Shown here in pieces: positions 27,507 to 39,549 of a stretch of DNA of 64,000 nucleotides; the stretch's first letter is position 1; every line of letters begins with the position of its first letter. A program made the position numbers and the translations under genes. The DNA comes from Prostheceraeus crozeri. Lineage: Eukaryota > Platyhelminthes > Polycladida > Euryleptidae. The notes below the pieces were generated by a model, which saw nothing but the letters and a program-made list of their open reading frames with translations, made no database searches and was not told where the DNA came from. The DNA lies in assembly GCA_907163375.1 (NCBI GenBank), contig CAJQUW010008996.1:619746-683745 (forward strand). Direction: 5' to 3'.

Positions 27507-28441
27507 CAGCGGTTCTCAAACTCTGGGTAATTACCCAAAGTTGGGTAAAATTAGAATATTTTTTGGGTAAGGAATGAATTTTTAAATAAAGTAAGGTCAA
27601 TTTCTTTATTCCATTGTCTTACCATGATAGACTAAGGGCGTAGATCGACTGAGGGAGCTCCATTACTATATCTGCATACATATATCTGCGCGCGCGGCAT
27701 ACATGATATAATAATATTGTAGCTGCCTAAAGTACGACACCGATTCACGAACATCTTCAAGAGCTTTAAGCAATGCTAGAACACTGCTGTTCAAAAACAC
27801 AGCGTAACACAGATGTCTGGGTTAAACAGCCATTTGCTTCTCGTGAATAATGTATCGACGACAGTGATGATATAAAAGACAATTCGTCTAACTACGAGCC
27901 GATGAGGTAAGTAAGGAGGAGTTTTCGAGTCAAGAACTTCCGGCGTTTTGGTTGTCAATGAGTGAAGTTTATCCACAGCTGTTCCAAAGAGCTCTTAAAG
28001 TTTTGCTGCCCTTCCCGACCGCATATCTGTGTGAGTCTGGTTTTTCAGCTTTCTTTCATATGAAAGATAAATATCGAGTGTGCCTGCAAGCTGGTTCTGA
28101 CATGAGGCTGGCTGTATCAAATACATTTTCTCGTATTGATCATCTGATTTCCAAAAAGCAATTACACTCTTTTCACTGACAGGATTCAATGGAACAATTT
28201 TTGATTAGTTGAACTTTGATAATCTGATAGTTTCGTGTTTACATATACTGTATATATATGCATTATTCTGATAGCTTTTTTACATGCATCAGATCGCGTA
28301 GTGCAAAATAAGATAAAGATTATTGTAAAATGTTGTTTTATGGGTCAGTTCTGGTTCGTGAAACATTGTAGAAAATAGCGGGTAATTGGCAGTCTCGGTG
28401 TACAAAGTGGGTAATCCTGATCAGAAGTTTGAGAACCGCTG
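27507..28441 (+). mobile_element. hAT transposon, deleted
   Basis: 935 bp with ends CAGCGGTTCTCAAACT...AGTTTGAGAACCGCTG and a perfect 8-bp duplication CTCTAAAA (27499-27506 and 28442-28449), inserted in the right arm of the Penelope-like element. Ends and duplication length are those of hAT elements. Only a transposase C-terminal fragment remains. Confidence 0.93.
27952..28179 (+). pseudogene. hAT transposase C-terminal remnant
   Basis: About 75 residues containing LPFPTAYLCESGFSAFFHMK and LRLAVS-like DMRLAVSNTFSRIDHL, the C-terminal signature of the hAT subgroup related to vertebrate ZBED5/FAM200-type proteins. Most of the transposase is deleted, so the element depended on an outside transposase. 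Confidence 0.8.
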
Positions 28442-28643
28442 CTCTAAAACAATAATCACAACTGCTGCATGAAACTGAATATTATTCGCGTAGTCCGTCC
28501 CAAAATGGTTTTATTATCTTAATCAATTCGCATGTTAACCACGACAGAGATGCGACGTGGCCATGGTCAGTAAATAAATCGTCAAAAAAGAAGAATGAAT
28601 TTTATATTTCAAGTTATATACAAATGGGCGCCAGAAAAACGAA

Positions 28644-29706
28644 TACTTATGGGTTTTGTTCCCCCACGTTTTCGAATTTGTCTAAAAGCCGTAGAAATGA
28701 ATCAATCGTCACAAAACTTTAAACAAACGTAAATGAGGATATTCTCTAGCCACATACTAAAATCTAACCAAATCGGAGAAGTACTTTTTGAATTATGAGC
28801 GATAACTTGAAGTGCAGCGATACCGGCAGCTTGAATTGACTTCTTATGACCTCACCGCGCCGAGCAGAAAACACTTGAGGTCAACAAAGTTGGTACTTCT
28901 ATTCTTTCCCCCCCCCCCACATTTCTGTTGTTGACACCCGGAAGTGCTGCATCGTCAACGATCATCCCTTGCTCCTGCGGTCAGTCGCACTGACGTGGCA
29001 TAGCGTTGAGTGTGTAAAACTTCTCTTATCTGACTTGTAGAACATTTTCATCTTCAGAATTAGACAACTGCTCGTCATTTGTCTGTAGACAACAATCACA
29101 CGAAGTTCATGATCACAGCTGTACCTTGTGTTCTACATGTAACTGAGTATCCAAGGGACCAATCCTTCATACCAGGGTTCAAGTAAGACTTCTCAGTCGT
29201 GCTGTAGTGTCACTCAGTGACAGATCAAGTCTACTGTAAACCCAATGTGACTAACTTTGGCGAAATTTGATGATTTTGGAAAACTTGAAAAATGTGGGGT
29301 GGAAAGAATAGAAGTACCACTAAGTCATTTCACGAAAACTCGTGAAGCGATGATGACCATGACACATCCCTTACATTAATACGCTTGGCCAAAAAAAGGC
29401 GTGGCAAGGTAGTGGTCGTGGGAAGATTTCAAATAGCAGTGGATGAGACGATGGGGGAGAGAGAACAATGCATATACGAGTAACAATAATGCGTTGAACA
29501 GGCGAAGTCAGATCAAGCTGCAGACTTCGCTATACACTTCACGTGATCGTCTCCCATGCAAAAAAGTATTTGTCTGATTTGCATAAAATTTTGTATGTAG
29601 ATAGAAAATATGCTTAAGTACGTTTACCTGAAGTTTGGTGACGACTGTTTCATTTTGTCAGATTTGAGACAAATTTGAAAACCTGTGGGGAAATAACCCA
29701 TAAGTA
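28644..29706. repeat. Foldback/MITE-like element with TACTTATGGG ends
   Basis: About 45 bp at each end pair imperfectly (TACTTATGGGTTTTGTTCCC against GGGGAAATAACCCATAAGTA, then 'ttttcgaatttgtct' against 'agacaaatttgaaa'). A second inner inverted pair brackets 28880-29330 ('gtacttctattctttcc'). There is no open frame. It lies just upstream of the first exon of the glycosyltransferase gene. Confidence 0.65.
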
Positions 29707-29834
29707 CCGCGGATTGTTGGATTTTTACCATAGTATATTTACATGTTACTTAATCAACTATTTTTATGACGATACATAACAACTTTTTCAGCGATACATT
29801 TTCCATAAATTTTCTCATTCTTTCAGTTTGGAAT

Positions 29835-30265
29835 ATGAGCTTGGTCTGTCGATCGCGAAATAAGCAATATCTTCGCATATCGCTCGGCATGGTCGTGTTA
29901 TCAATGATGATATATTTATGCTATGATCCACATGGCCCACTTCGATGTTTCGAATGGATGACAGTAGATATGTATGCACGATGCGATGACCCAAAACCCA
30001 CTTACTTCAAGAAGACATCAAAGGAACCGATGAGGCCCTGTAGCACAATTGGTTCCGAATTGATGAGAGTGCCGAAGACGGACAGTGGGATTCCCTACAT
30101 TATTCACCAAACATATAAAGATGAGTACGCTCCCAACGACACGATTGCATTAATGCTTACCTGTCAAAAGGTAAATCCAGAATTTACTTATTTACTGTGG
30201 ACCGACGAAGATATTATTTGGTTCCTGAGATCTCATTATCCGGAATATTATCGATTGTACTTGAA
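29835..30265 (+). CDS. GT32-like glycosyltransferase, exon 1 (coding)
   Basis: First coding exon of a host gene. A likely acceptor (tttctcattctttcag, ending 29826) precedes ATG at 29835, so an upstream non-coding exon is probable. The frame begins MSLVCRSRNKQYLRI, then a signal-anchor GMVVLSMMIYLCY (about 18-30), as in type II Golgi enzymes. A stem follows, then IPYIIHQTYKDEYAPND and YLLWTDEDI, the start of the DXD-sugar-binding (Gly_transf_sug) fold. The donor is TTGAA|GTGAGT at 30265/30266, phase 2. The reading continues exactly in frame in exon 2. Confidence 0.82.
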
Positions 30266-30312
30266 GTGAGTGAAGACTTTCTATAGACCCATTCATAGAG
30301 TAAGTACATATA

Positions 30313-30954
30313 GTCCGGCAGCCAGAACGAGTTTTTGCAGAGAAAGAGTCCGAAAGTGAGACTTTCACAGAATGATGCACGCCCTATGCCTACTACGAAT
30401 CGACACGTCTGCCGAGTTCTAGTGAGTTCCTCTTCTTGTCAGACAGGATCAAAGAAAAACACATGTAAATCCAATGGGACGCAGATTGCAGTTTTTGGCT
30501 AAAATGAAATTTTGTATGTTCTCTCTGATTAAACGAAAAGTACTAATCCCAAAGTCATAATTTTTGGAATGGAATGTCCTTTCATCTTCATGCACCCCTG
30601 TCTATGAAGATGAATACACCTACAAATGGCGAGCCTCTAAATATCGGCAAACACAAACATTTTGAGCAACTTTATCCACATTCAACCACATTCTCACACA
30701 CATTGCCAATTAGATGCATGATAATAGCACATGCACATCATAGGAAATATCATAAAATTTCATTTTAGCCAAAAACTGCAATCTGTGTCCCATTGGATTT
30801 ACATGTGTTTTGCTTTGATCCTGTCTGACAAGAAGATGAACTCACTAGAACTCGGCAGACGTGCCGATTCGTAGTAGGCATATGGTGGACATCATTCTGA
30901 GAAAGTCTCACTTTCTGCCTCGTTCCCTGCAGAAACTCGTTCTGGCTGCTGGAC
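30313..30954. repeat. Long inverted repeat (foldback element) in intron 1
   Basis: Arms of about 205 bp, 30313-30523 and 30753-30954, pair almost throughout ('gtccggcagccagaacgag' against 'ctcgttctggctgctggac'), with a 230-bp centre. The 'atatagt' on both outer sides may be a target duplication. There is no coding capacity. Confidence 0.85.
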
Positions 30955-30959
30955 AATAT

Positions 30960-33142
30960 AGTAGGAAGAGTGTCGTCTCCAAAAATGCCAGCATGCACTG
31001 AAAACTTTTATATTAAAGGATTCAGTTTTTTGAGGAGTTTTTTCAGTACGCTTCGCGGCCTCGGATTTCTACATTTCCTTGCACTTCTGGCTTCATAGAA
31101 TGCCTATTATACTAGATTTGGAAACTCTATATGAGTAGTATGAAACTTTTTAGATATCAAAACACTGAACTTTTGATTTGACTTGTGTATTTCTTTGTTT
31201 GAATGGCAATCATAATATACAAAGAAACTAGCGTGTACAATGTAAGTTAGTTAGTAAACTCATCAAGAAATATAAGATACATCGAAGTATACATGTGCAA
31301 TAAAATCATTGCAAAGTCTCGCCATGTAAGGGAAGAAAGAGTTACCATGTTTGTCAGTTCTTATTGCTGGAAGACGGAAATGTCCAGATGTGGTGAGTGT
31401 GGGCGGAACACGAGTACTTAATATGTGATTTTCCTGCTCAACTATACTTTTCCACGTTCTCATGCACAACGACAAGTGACGTTCAGTAATAGATGAGCAA
31501 TTGCACCGTAAATTATAGCTCCACTTATAACTGCCTTCTGAGCGCCATCCGGAAATGATGCGATGACCACGAGTATCGATGCGTTTTAAGATGTTAGCCT
31601 GTAAATAAGGGACACGCGTACTTCATCAGCGCACGAATAGTTGCCGATGGAGTACATTTATTAACATTTATTTAACATTTATTAACAGGCATCTTAACCA
31701 TCGCCTCACTGGGGGGGGGAAGCTTTTCGACCCCCCTGGCGAATATTCTGAATATCTTTTAAACCAATCTAACTATGGTCGCCAGATTTCTTGCAGCTTG
31801 CTTTCTACGCATTATGGAACTTTTGACAGAAGGAAAATAATAATAAATGTGAATGTTTGGAACATTTTGACTGATTTCGCTATATGCATGTATTCACTTC
31901 TCATGTATATTGCGGCATCAATTCTTGATTAAATAAGTTAAGATTACATGAAAGATTCTACCTGTCAATATAAAGAAAGATAAGCGCGAATGCAAAGAAT
32001 ATAAATTTGAAATCATAAGCATATTGTGTATGCATGTTTGATTTTGAAATTCAATTGTAAAATATGCTTTTTTAATAATTTTGCATTTTTTAGTTCTTCA
32101 TCTGATCAGCAATTATTGAAAATTTTCAGAATCATTTTTCCTTTAGCCTCAGAGTCTCGATAAAAGTTCGCCGAATTGCGTTGTTACTTCACCTGCAGAA
32201 ATGAAATACTAACATGTGCGATTTTAGTTATATTTGAGTTCAATTAAAAGTTTGAATTATTTGACCTTTCACCTCATCTATTACAATGATGCAATCTCAG
32301 AGTGATTAATAATCATTGCTTTATTAGCCACCTTAACCAGATCTTTCATTTGGTGTATGGCTTATTAGCTTTTGTTGTCATTTTCCATTTCGAAAACGTG
32401 ATCTAATGGAAGCTTGTTAAAATTTGGCAGTTTTTGACATTTGACCTTCACCTCATTCCATGGATGACCTTAGAAATAAAACTGATGATGTTTTTTTAAT
32501 CCTCTTTCAATGCCTGTTCGACTGATGTGGTTTGGCAAAATTGATGCAATAATTTGGGAGATCAGCAGAGAGCGCCCCTGCAGTGAGGCACGTTCGGAAA
32601 AACACCGCAGTGGGGTGAGGTTTAATTAAGGAGAAATTAATCTGATTATCAAGGAAATTTCATGAACCAAGCCTTCATGGAAAAGTTGAGATCATCTGCA
32701 TGATTTTATTGTTCAAGAAATTTGTGTTTCATTTCTTGAATCTGAATAGTGATCTGGATGCATTTAAATATTTTAAGGATAATTGTAATAATTGTCTTTG
32801 ATAATGACATTTTGCTCTTGCGGTGACAGGTAGTTTGTGACGTGATAACGCTGAAGAAAATACACTAAAACTGATCATTGTAGTAATAGAAGCCGATCGA
32901 ATTGCTAATTTAACAAACATTGCCTGTCCAAAGGTTGTCATGTCACGTAGGATTTGCAAAATGCATTATTGCTTTTGTATTGCTATCATGATCAGTCAAT
33001 TCCGTGTCATTTTTAAAAAGACTAGAAAATTTGCTTATTTCATATTTGGTCTCAACTCGAGTTCATTCAATAAAATCGAAGCTGCATACACATTGGGGAT
33101 TTAATTAATGCTGAGTTGATACTCTACCTAATATACTTACTC
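30960..33142 (-). repeat. Dispersed repeat family A, copy 3, interrupted
   Basis: Similar to 22555-23350 at its left ('tgcactgaaaac' onward) and right ('cattcaataaaatcga' to 'tatacttactctatg'). It is split by the TTAA-flanked insertion at 31698-32621. It lies within intron 1. Confidence 0.6.
31698..32621. mobile_element. Probable TTAA-target DNA transposon remnant
   Basis: 924 bp bounded by TTAA on both sides (31694-31697 and 32622-32625), where other copies of repeat family A have a single 'catcttaattaag'. The ends show a weak inverted similarity around CCTCACTG/CAGTGGGGTGAGG. TTAA duplication suggests a piggyBac- or Kolobok-like element; no transposase is visible. Confidence 0.55.
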
Positions 33143-33637
33143 TATGGCTTGTAGTTTTCCTGAAAGTGTTCTTGGAAGGTCAGTTAAGCCTTGTCACTTA
33201 AGCTTTATTTCAAGCACTATACTCGTAGATAACAGTTTTCATGGAATGCAGTCCATATATTTTGCAGCAGTTTGCATAGTTCATCTCTTGGTCATTTGTT
33301 GCACAAACAGACATTGAATGCAGTCCTTGGTACTTTTTAGGTTTCACTTAATCAGTCAAAATCGGCCACAACTCTCCATTAACTCAGTTTAAACCCAACC
33401 AGAAGCCTTCACTTAACCAGATTAAAACCGGACAGGAGCCTCAAATTCACTGAAGTCAGCTTAACAGAGGATCGGACTTTGCACCTAGGTCCGCCTGATA
33501 CAGTTACTTAATCCGGCTGTCGATACGCACCGCCCCGAATATCGCAAATTGCTTCCATCTTTGTAGTGAATGCGCAAAATCTATAGATATGAGCTGAATC
33601 CGCCCGGTTTTCTCTAACATGATTCATCATTTTTCAG

Positions 33638-33915
33638 CTATGATTTGCCAACCGAGCGGGCAGATGTGTTCAGATTGATCGTGCTTCACCATTTTGGAGG
33701 AGTGTATATGGACTTGGATGTAGAATGTCTAAAACCTCTGTCAAAACATATAGACAACTTTAAAGGTAGCTGCATCTTCGACCGAGAGATGGCGGTTCAG
33801 ACCTACTGTTTATACAACGAGCCGCTCAGTGTCATGAACTCGGTGATAATGTCTCGTCCGCAGCATCCTTTTCTCAAATATCTCATTGACGCATTGCCTG
33901 CTAGCAAAAATGGAA
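33638..33915 (+). CDS. GT32-like glycosyltransferase, exon 2
   Basis: Acceptor ttttcag at 33631-33637; the split codon is completed in frame and leads into YDLPTERADVFRLIVLHHFG and GVYMDLDVECLKPL, which contains the catalytic DXD (DLD). The ...RADxxRxxxLxxxGGxYxDxD... pattern is the hallmark of GT32/alpha-1,4-glycosyltransferase-like enzymes that transfer a sugar from a nucleotide donor in the Golgi. The donor is GGAA|GTGAGT at 33915/33916, phase 1. Confidence 0.87.
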
Positions 33916-34201
33916 GTGAGTTGTACTTGACTGAATTTTCTTTATGGGGAAACAGGGACTTATCAGACCATCTAACGATCTAGAGCTTGTGAAAAGTTTA
34001 TTTCTTTGACATCAATCTTCTCAAGTACGAGGTCAGCTACTGGTCTTATGATCAGCAGTCACAATTGTGACGAAGTATCTATTCACTGATTATTGCTGCT
34101 ATGATTACTAGCGCGAATAGCGCATTTCCGAAGCTACATGACAGAGAAGTATCGTAGAGCCCTCATTATTGTGTACTTAATTAATTATCGTAACCCTCAT
34201 T

Positions 34202-35280
34202 CAGTGGCGTCTTCTCCGTACCTGCGAGGCCTTCGGCGCATCCTCAAAAATTATTTACCAACATTTATAAAAATGAAAAGTGTCATCATTCATTTAAATT
34301 CGATAGCTTCTCGTGATAGCTTCCGTCTCAAAATCAGACGCTCAACCTCAAGAGTGAACAGTTTTGCAGCACGTGCTTGAATCACAGCTGTTTTCTTTGA
34401 ACAATTAGACACACAAGCTAGTCGTGTGTTCAGACGGAGCGGAGCATTGATGTTCAGACAGCGAAAGAGAGTTGTGTGCGTGTGAGGCAGTAAGCGCACG
34501 CGCCCGCGCCAATAATGGCTTTCCTGAGAGACATGATGCCTTGCCTTCTCCAATTTTTGCAATGAAATTCTACACAATTCATGATCGAGGCGCGGTATCT
34601 AAATGTAGTAAGGGAAGCGCAACCCAATTGTTCATAGCTTCGCTTAATGTGAGAGAAGTCACTACGTCAACAGTAGCAGATGGATGACGTTCAGACAAGA
34701 CTGCGATCAGATGATGAGCGTTCTCCAATGAATGCAGAGTAATGCATCTGACTCAAACATCCAGATTCGGTAGAATTCCATAATTTGTTTTTACATGATT
34801 GATGTGACGCTTATGTTTAGTACTGCAGATGAAATCATAACCACGCCTTTCGTCCCAAGGGAATATACTGAAAAGATGACAGTCGTCAAGCAAGGTAGGC
34901 CAACACCTGACATGAATTTGAAAGTCATACAGAAAGAAATAAACAAGACATTTTAATGCATCAAAATTTCAAACATGTGAGTGACTGACTGGCCGTGAGA
35001 AGCACAAGAAACTGTTGGCCTTGCCTCCCTTTTTCTCAAGAAAATGTGGTCTGGACAGAGATGGGATATAGGGATCTAAGCTCCTTGAGTAGGGCGGTTA
35101 AGTGACATGAGCAATCACTTCTCATGTGCACATTCACTTGGCCTTAAAAATGTTCGGGAAATTGTTATTAAAAATTCAACTTTTATGAAAATTAATCATG
35201 TGGCATAAAAGTGCTTTGTATAGAAATAGTATCCCAATGCCGAGTGAAGGCCTATGGTAAGGGAGCACGCGACGCCACTG
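34202..35280 (+). mobile_element. Non-autonomous hAT-type element B, copy 1
   Basis: Ends CAGTGGCGTC...GACGCCACTG with a perfect 8-bp duplication CCCTCATT (34194-34201 and 35281-35288), in intron 2. No transposase frame. An inverted relative with its own duplication lies at 43584-44724. Confidence 0.92.
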
Positions 35281-35288
35281 CCCTCATT

Positions 35289-36759
35289 AGTAGATAAAAA
35301 ACAGCACCAAGGTATTCTTAATGACCGAATATTTTCACCGGTTCTATTCATGATCATACACCGGAATGACAGTGATACAGAATTCCAACACAGTTTGAAC
35401 ATGGTTAGCAGGCGCAATCGCGACACAGAACAAAGACACATGTACCAAGATGCACCTTACTACTGGAAAGCAGGATTTGTGAGGCTTCGCTTGGACACAG
35501 TCAATTAAATGTCTTGTAATGGCACTGGGCATCTTCTTGCGGCGGCAGGGATGTCCATTGAACAACCATCGTGGAGCATGGTCTGTTATTCTTTGAGACA
35601 GCCGGCGCTCCGTTCTACCGATATACCGGCTGCTTCAGGTACAATAAAATTCGCTAATAAATTTCAATTCGATTTCTGGAGCCCGGTCATCCTTCAAACG
35701 GCATGCAATGACACTGAGTTCTCGTGATGGGGATCATTTGAAGCCCGACCGTTGAGTGCTCCGAGTAAACTTCAAAACGAATTATTATTTCAATCTGAAC
35801 GCATTACTTTAGTGCCAAAAATCGTTTCTCTTTTGCAAATTTAACTGTGATTTAACGCAAAACAGGAGCAATAACACTGAACTCGGCTGTGTGGTGATAC
35901 AAAATCACTTGTATTTCTCTTGCTAAGAAACTAAGTGTAACACGCAAGCTCCAAACACAGAGATAGATTCATTTGTGTGTGGGTTAGTTTAGAGCATAGA
36001 AATAAACTGTTTATCTGAAGTTCGCTAGAATGGAAATTGACTCAAGGTCGCGGCACATCCGAGGGAACTAAGTTGAGGCATGAAGAACCAATTAAAAGCT
36101 TCGATTTACTCATGTGACTGATTCTAACCCAATGGTGCAGACGTTGGCAGGTGCATCTAAGTGAAAATGCGTGCGATTTATGTGCCGTTATTGTGCATTG
36201 CATGAAGCTTAATTTCCATTCTAGAGGTCTTATTGTTGTCAATTTCTATGGTTTAGAGCGGACATACCGCAGCCATTGATACCGCAGCGATAGAGATTTG
36301 CATAGATATCCTATCTTTAGCTTGTGTGATTGGCCAAGCGTTCCATTTGCAGAAGTAGCTCGCATCAGCAAATCCACAAACCTCAACAATCAAATTGCAG
36401 GCTGGCCGAATAAGCTATTGAGTAGTAGGCACCTACCTATTTTCCCATTGATAAATTCGTCAAATGGAAATATTGTTCACACCGCTCGACTCTTCACGAT
36501 CTAAGTTTTCTGTCAGTGAATGTTTAATGTGGTGCTCATCTTCTAGTTCGTCAGAATTCAGGCTTGAGTTTGCATTGTGTTTAATGGAAAATTAATCTTC
36601 TTGCCCAGCGAGACTAGTTTTTCTGATCGAGACCATCAGTATTGAAGAAAGTCATCTCTAGACCTTAACACGCAGACAGGGTAATTTATCTCTGTGACTG
36701 TAACACTCATTTGTCGATATCCTGGGACTTCGCTCTCAGTTGACACTAATCGTGAAGCA
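35289..36759. other. Intron 2 sequence, nothing recognised
   Basis: No conserved frame and no clear repeat boundary. A short inverted pair 'ctagaatggaaatt' at about 36025 and 36215 is the only structure I noticed. Confidence 0.4.
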
Positions 36760-37694
36760 CACTGTAAATCGCTCAATACGAAGGATGCATACCAAAATAT
36801 TTTTTGGCATATTTCTGTACCTATTTGCATGCTTTTCGAATATTATTTTGAGTGTGGTATGCTCTACATGCTAAAGACACACCAGCACAATGTTAAAAGA
36901 AAGCATAAATCATGTCCAAAGTATGTTGATTTAAGGCCTTTTGTCAATAAAGATCACACTTATGTCACTACTGTTTTGTAAGTAGTCAAATAATGACATT
37001 CAAGAGTCACACTTTCAATACTGAATTCGATTTTATTGCACGTAAGTCTAAGGCATTTCATAAATGATCAATAAGTATTCAACCATCAACAATTATGAAT
37101 TATGTAATTTTGAAATTAACGTATTATTAATCCAAAGTAAAAACACATTATAATTCATGACCGCAAATATAGTTACGTTTGTGATATTTAAGTCAAAATG
37201 ATTGCACGAAAAATATCGCTTGAATGAGTTGATGCTTATCAACTTGGCTCATTAAGTTGAGCTAACTAAGCGTCCTGAGAATGTTGCTAGACAAGTAGCA
37301 ACGACGACATGCTCGAGGAGCATAAAATTCACAATAAATCTATCTAGTTGAATATCACACTATCAAAAAGAAATATTCACGACTGGTATTACTGAAAAAT
37401 GCTATTTGACAGTAACTCTACATACCAGAGGCACACGAATGAGGGTGAATTTGCATCGGGTCTCGTATATAAAACATACCAACATCGCGTATTTCAGTGT
37501 AAAACAGCCAATTACAGATGGAATAGTTCGTATCGCTACATACCAATCACATAAGAATGTAACTGAGGCTTCGTATGAAAAACATACTAGATCTCTGTAA
37601 GTACGCGAGAATCTCGTATCAGATGTTAGTTTCAAATTGTATGTGATTTTGGTATATGTTTCTATGTAATTTTCGTATCCAGCGATTTACAGTG
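36760..37694. mobile_element. Non-autonomous element C (CACTGTAAATCGC ends), copy 1
   Basis: 935 bp between CACTGTAAATCGCT and its inverted copy. TA follows on the right, while the left flank reads CA, so the duplication has decayed. It is the inverse of 41587-42599 over most of its length. It lies in intron 2, ending 46 bp before exon 3. Confidence 0.75.
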
Positions 37695-37740
37695 TAGCCT
37701 TCAATTACATTGTTCCTAACAACTGTATTTTTCCTTTTAG

Positions 37741-38165
37741 AGACTGTCTTGACTCGAACTGGACCATTGTTTATAACGAAGATGTACTATCCCTATCAGC
37801 TGAAGCACCCAAGAGGACTTGATGCCGTCGTAGTTGCCCCCTCTCAAGCGTTTTCCCCACTTGCAGACCCGGATGCCGCAAATCGGATACAGAACTGTTG
37901 CCATAAATCGAGGTATAAGCGAATGTTTATATTTGAGAAGGGACTGTGTGACTCTTGGCAAAAATACGTGACATCATGGTGCAATTCAGTGAAGTCAACG
38001 AACACATCCAAAAACAGTGTGACTTCGAATTCTATACTGATTCATCGCTTCTATCATTTAGGATACACTTCGTCTGTTTTCCACAAGAAATTACATGTGT
38101 CTATTCATACATGTACAGCCATTCCAACACTTATGCGTATCAGGCAGAGTTTCAATTATAGGTGA
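37741..38165 (+). CDS. GT32-like glycosyltransferase, exon 3
   Basis: Acceptor tttttccttttag ends at 37740 and joins in phase with exon 2. The sequence begins TVLTRTGPLFIT, the conserved 'TGP' block of this family, and continues for 140 residues to a stop at 38163-38165. The three exons give about 378 residues, a normal length. The stop overlaps a possible donor (TATAG|GTGAAT), so a further 3' exon cannot be excluded. The C-terminal part is Cys/Ser/His-rich and less clearly conserved. Confidence 0.75.
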
Positions 38166-38187
38166 ATAAATAGCGTTACTTTGTCTT

Positions 38188-38860
38188 ATCATCAAGCAAC
38201 TGGGTAAATGCGGATTTTTCTCCCATTTTCAGTGTGAAATTTGTCTTTCACATTTTTAATCATAATTTCTTTCGTCTCAATGTGTCATGTTGATCATTGT
38301 ACACTAGGTGACATGCCACTTTCAATTACGCGTAAACCACGCGTAATTACACATGACCCTAAACATCTGTGGCCATGCGTGACATTTCTGCAACATCTGT
38401 CGGCAGTCCTGTCATATAGACTTTGCGTCTCATGTGTCTGCATGTATCAGAGGCTAAGCAATGTGATAGGACCTCAATTTTATGCTCAGGGAAGATATGA
38501 CATGCTTAGCGGTTCATCCGTGGTTCAAGCGGCAACGCAGACAACCGTAGACAACGCAGACCTCGTAAACTATAACCGCTCGCCCGCGCGTATTCATAAA
38601 CATTCCCCATGTTTTAACAGCATCAGATCAAGTGATTTCTGACTCTTAGTGCATATCGCGTATGTACGCGGGTAGAAGAATAGAATGTCCTTAACAAAGG
38701 TGTTCCATAATTACGTGTGGCATGTCACCTAGTGTATCATCAAGCAACAGGGTAAATCCGGATTTTTCTCCCATTTTCAGGGTGAAATTTGTCTTTCACA
38801 TTTTTAATCATAATTTCTTTTTTCTTTTTCATCTCAATGTGTGATGTTGATCATTGTAAG
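38188..38860. repeat. Duplicated ~110-bp host segment around a MITE
   Basis: The segment 'atcatcaagcaac(t/a)gggtaaat...gttgatcattgta' occurs at 38188-38300 and again at 38737-38860, directly on either side of the MITE at 38302-38734. This is more than a 2-bp target duplication, so a tandem duplication preceded or accompanied the insertion. Confidence 0.8.
38302..38734. mobile_element. MITE with CACTAGGTGACATGCCAC ends
   Basis: 433 bp with perfect 18-bp inverted ends CACTAGGTGACATGCCAC and TA on both sides (38300-38301 and 38735-38736). No transposase. A Tc1/mariner-type target is suggested. Confidence 0.88.
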
Positions 38861-38865
38861 AAAAT

Positions 38866-39541
38866 TTACATATGGGTCGACTACACGAAATAAGTTTTTG
38901 TTGTTCTAATTAAATTTTTGATTTTTGTCAACGTCGGTTACGGGAAATAGCAAATTGAGGACATCTATTTTTTGGACCCCAGTTTTTCATATACTGAGGT
39001 ATATCAACCTCATACTGTATAAAAATGAAATTGAGCAGGCTGACCATCTGGACAGATGCATTTTATCCATTTTAAAGTAATATCACATGGTGGAGATTGG
39101 ATTGAATTAGTGGTGCTGGCGCTTAGGACATACGTTTTTTAGGGAATTCACAAATCTACAGTAAGCTGATTTTCAAGTATGTTCAATGACTTTCTTCAGC
39201 TTATGAAACATTGTTTCGTATACTACACATATCCAAAATATCGCAGACGTGAAAATAAGTCATTTGATCCATTTTTGTCAGAGTAGTCATCAAAAGACAT
39301 GTTTTCGTCAGAAAGTGGGAGAAAAATCCGGTTATAAAATAGTAATTTGTAAAATAAATTATCTAGCCAAAATCTTTTTGATATCGCACCATAAACTTTC
39401 CAACTTTACACGAGCATAAATAGAGCATTGCTTCATCTTAGATTTGACGCATTTCTAAACATTAACGAAATACATTTAAAATACAGTAATGGCAAACGAA
39501 ATTGTGACAAAGGCGAAGCATTTCCCCTAAGTACCTACTCG
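38866..39541. other. Host DNA, nothing recognised
   Basis: No gene, no repeat boundary and no structure that I can support. Confidence 0.4.
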
Positions 39542-39549
39542 GTCAGTGC

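Larger units (their letters stand above)
24641..28643 (+). mobile_element. Penelope-like retroelement with inverted arms, inactive
   Basis: The coding core on the plus strand is flanked by inverted arms (24642-25265 against 27046-28610, the right arm interrupted by a hAT insertion). The arms contain the endonuclease region, so the left arm shows the same C-terminal coding segment in reverse. A 14-bp direct repeat, TACTTATGGGTTTT, at 24627-24640 and 28644-28657 looks like the target duplication, placing the insertion at the left end of the foldback element 28644-29706. Confidence 0.75.
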
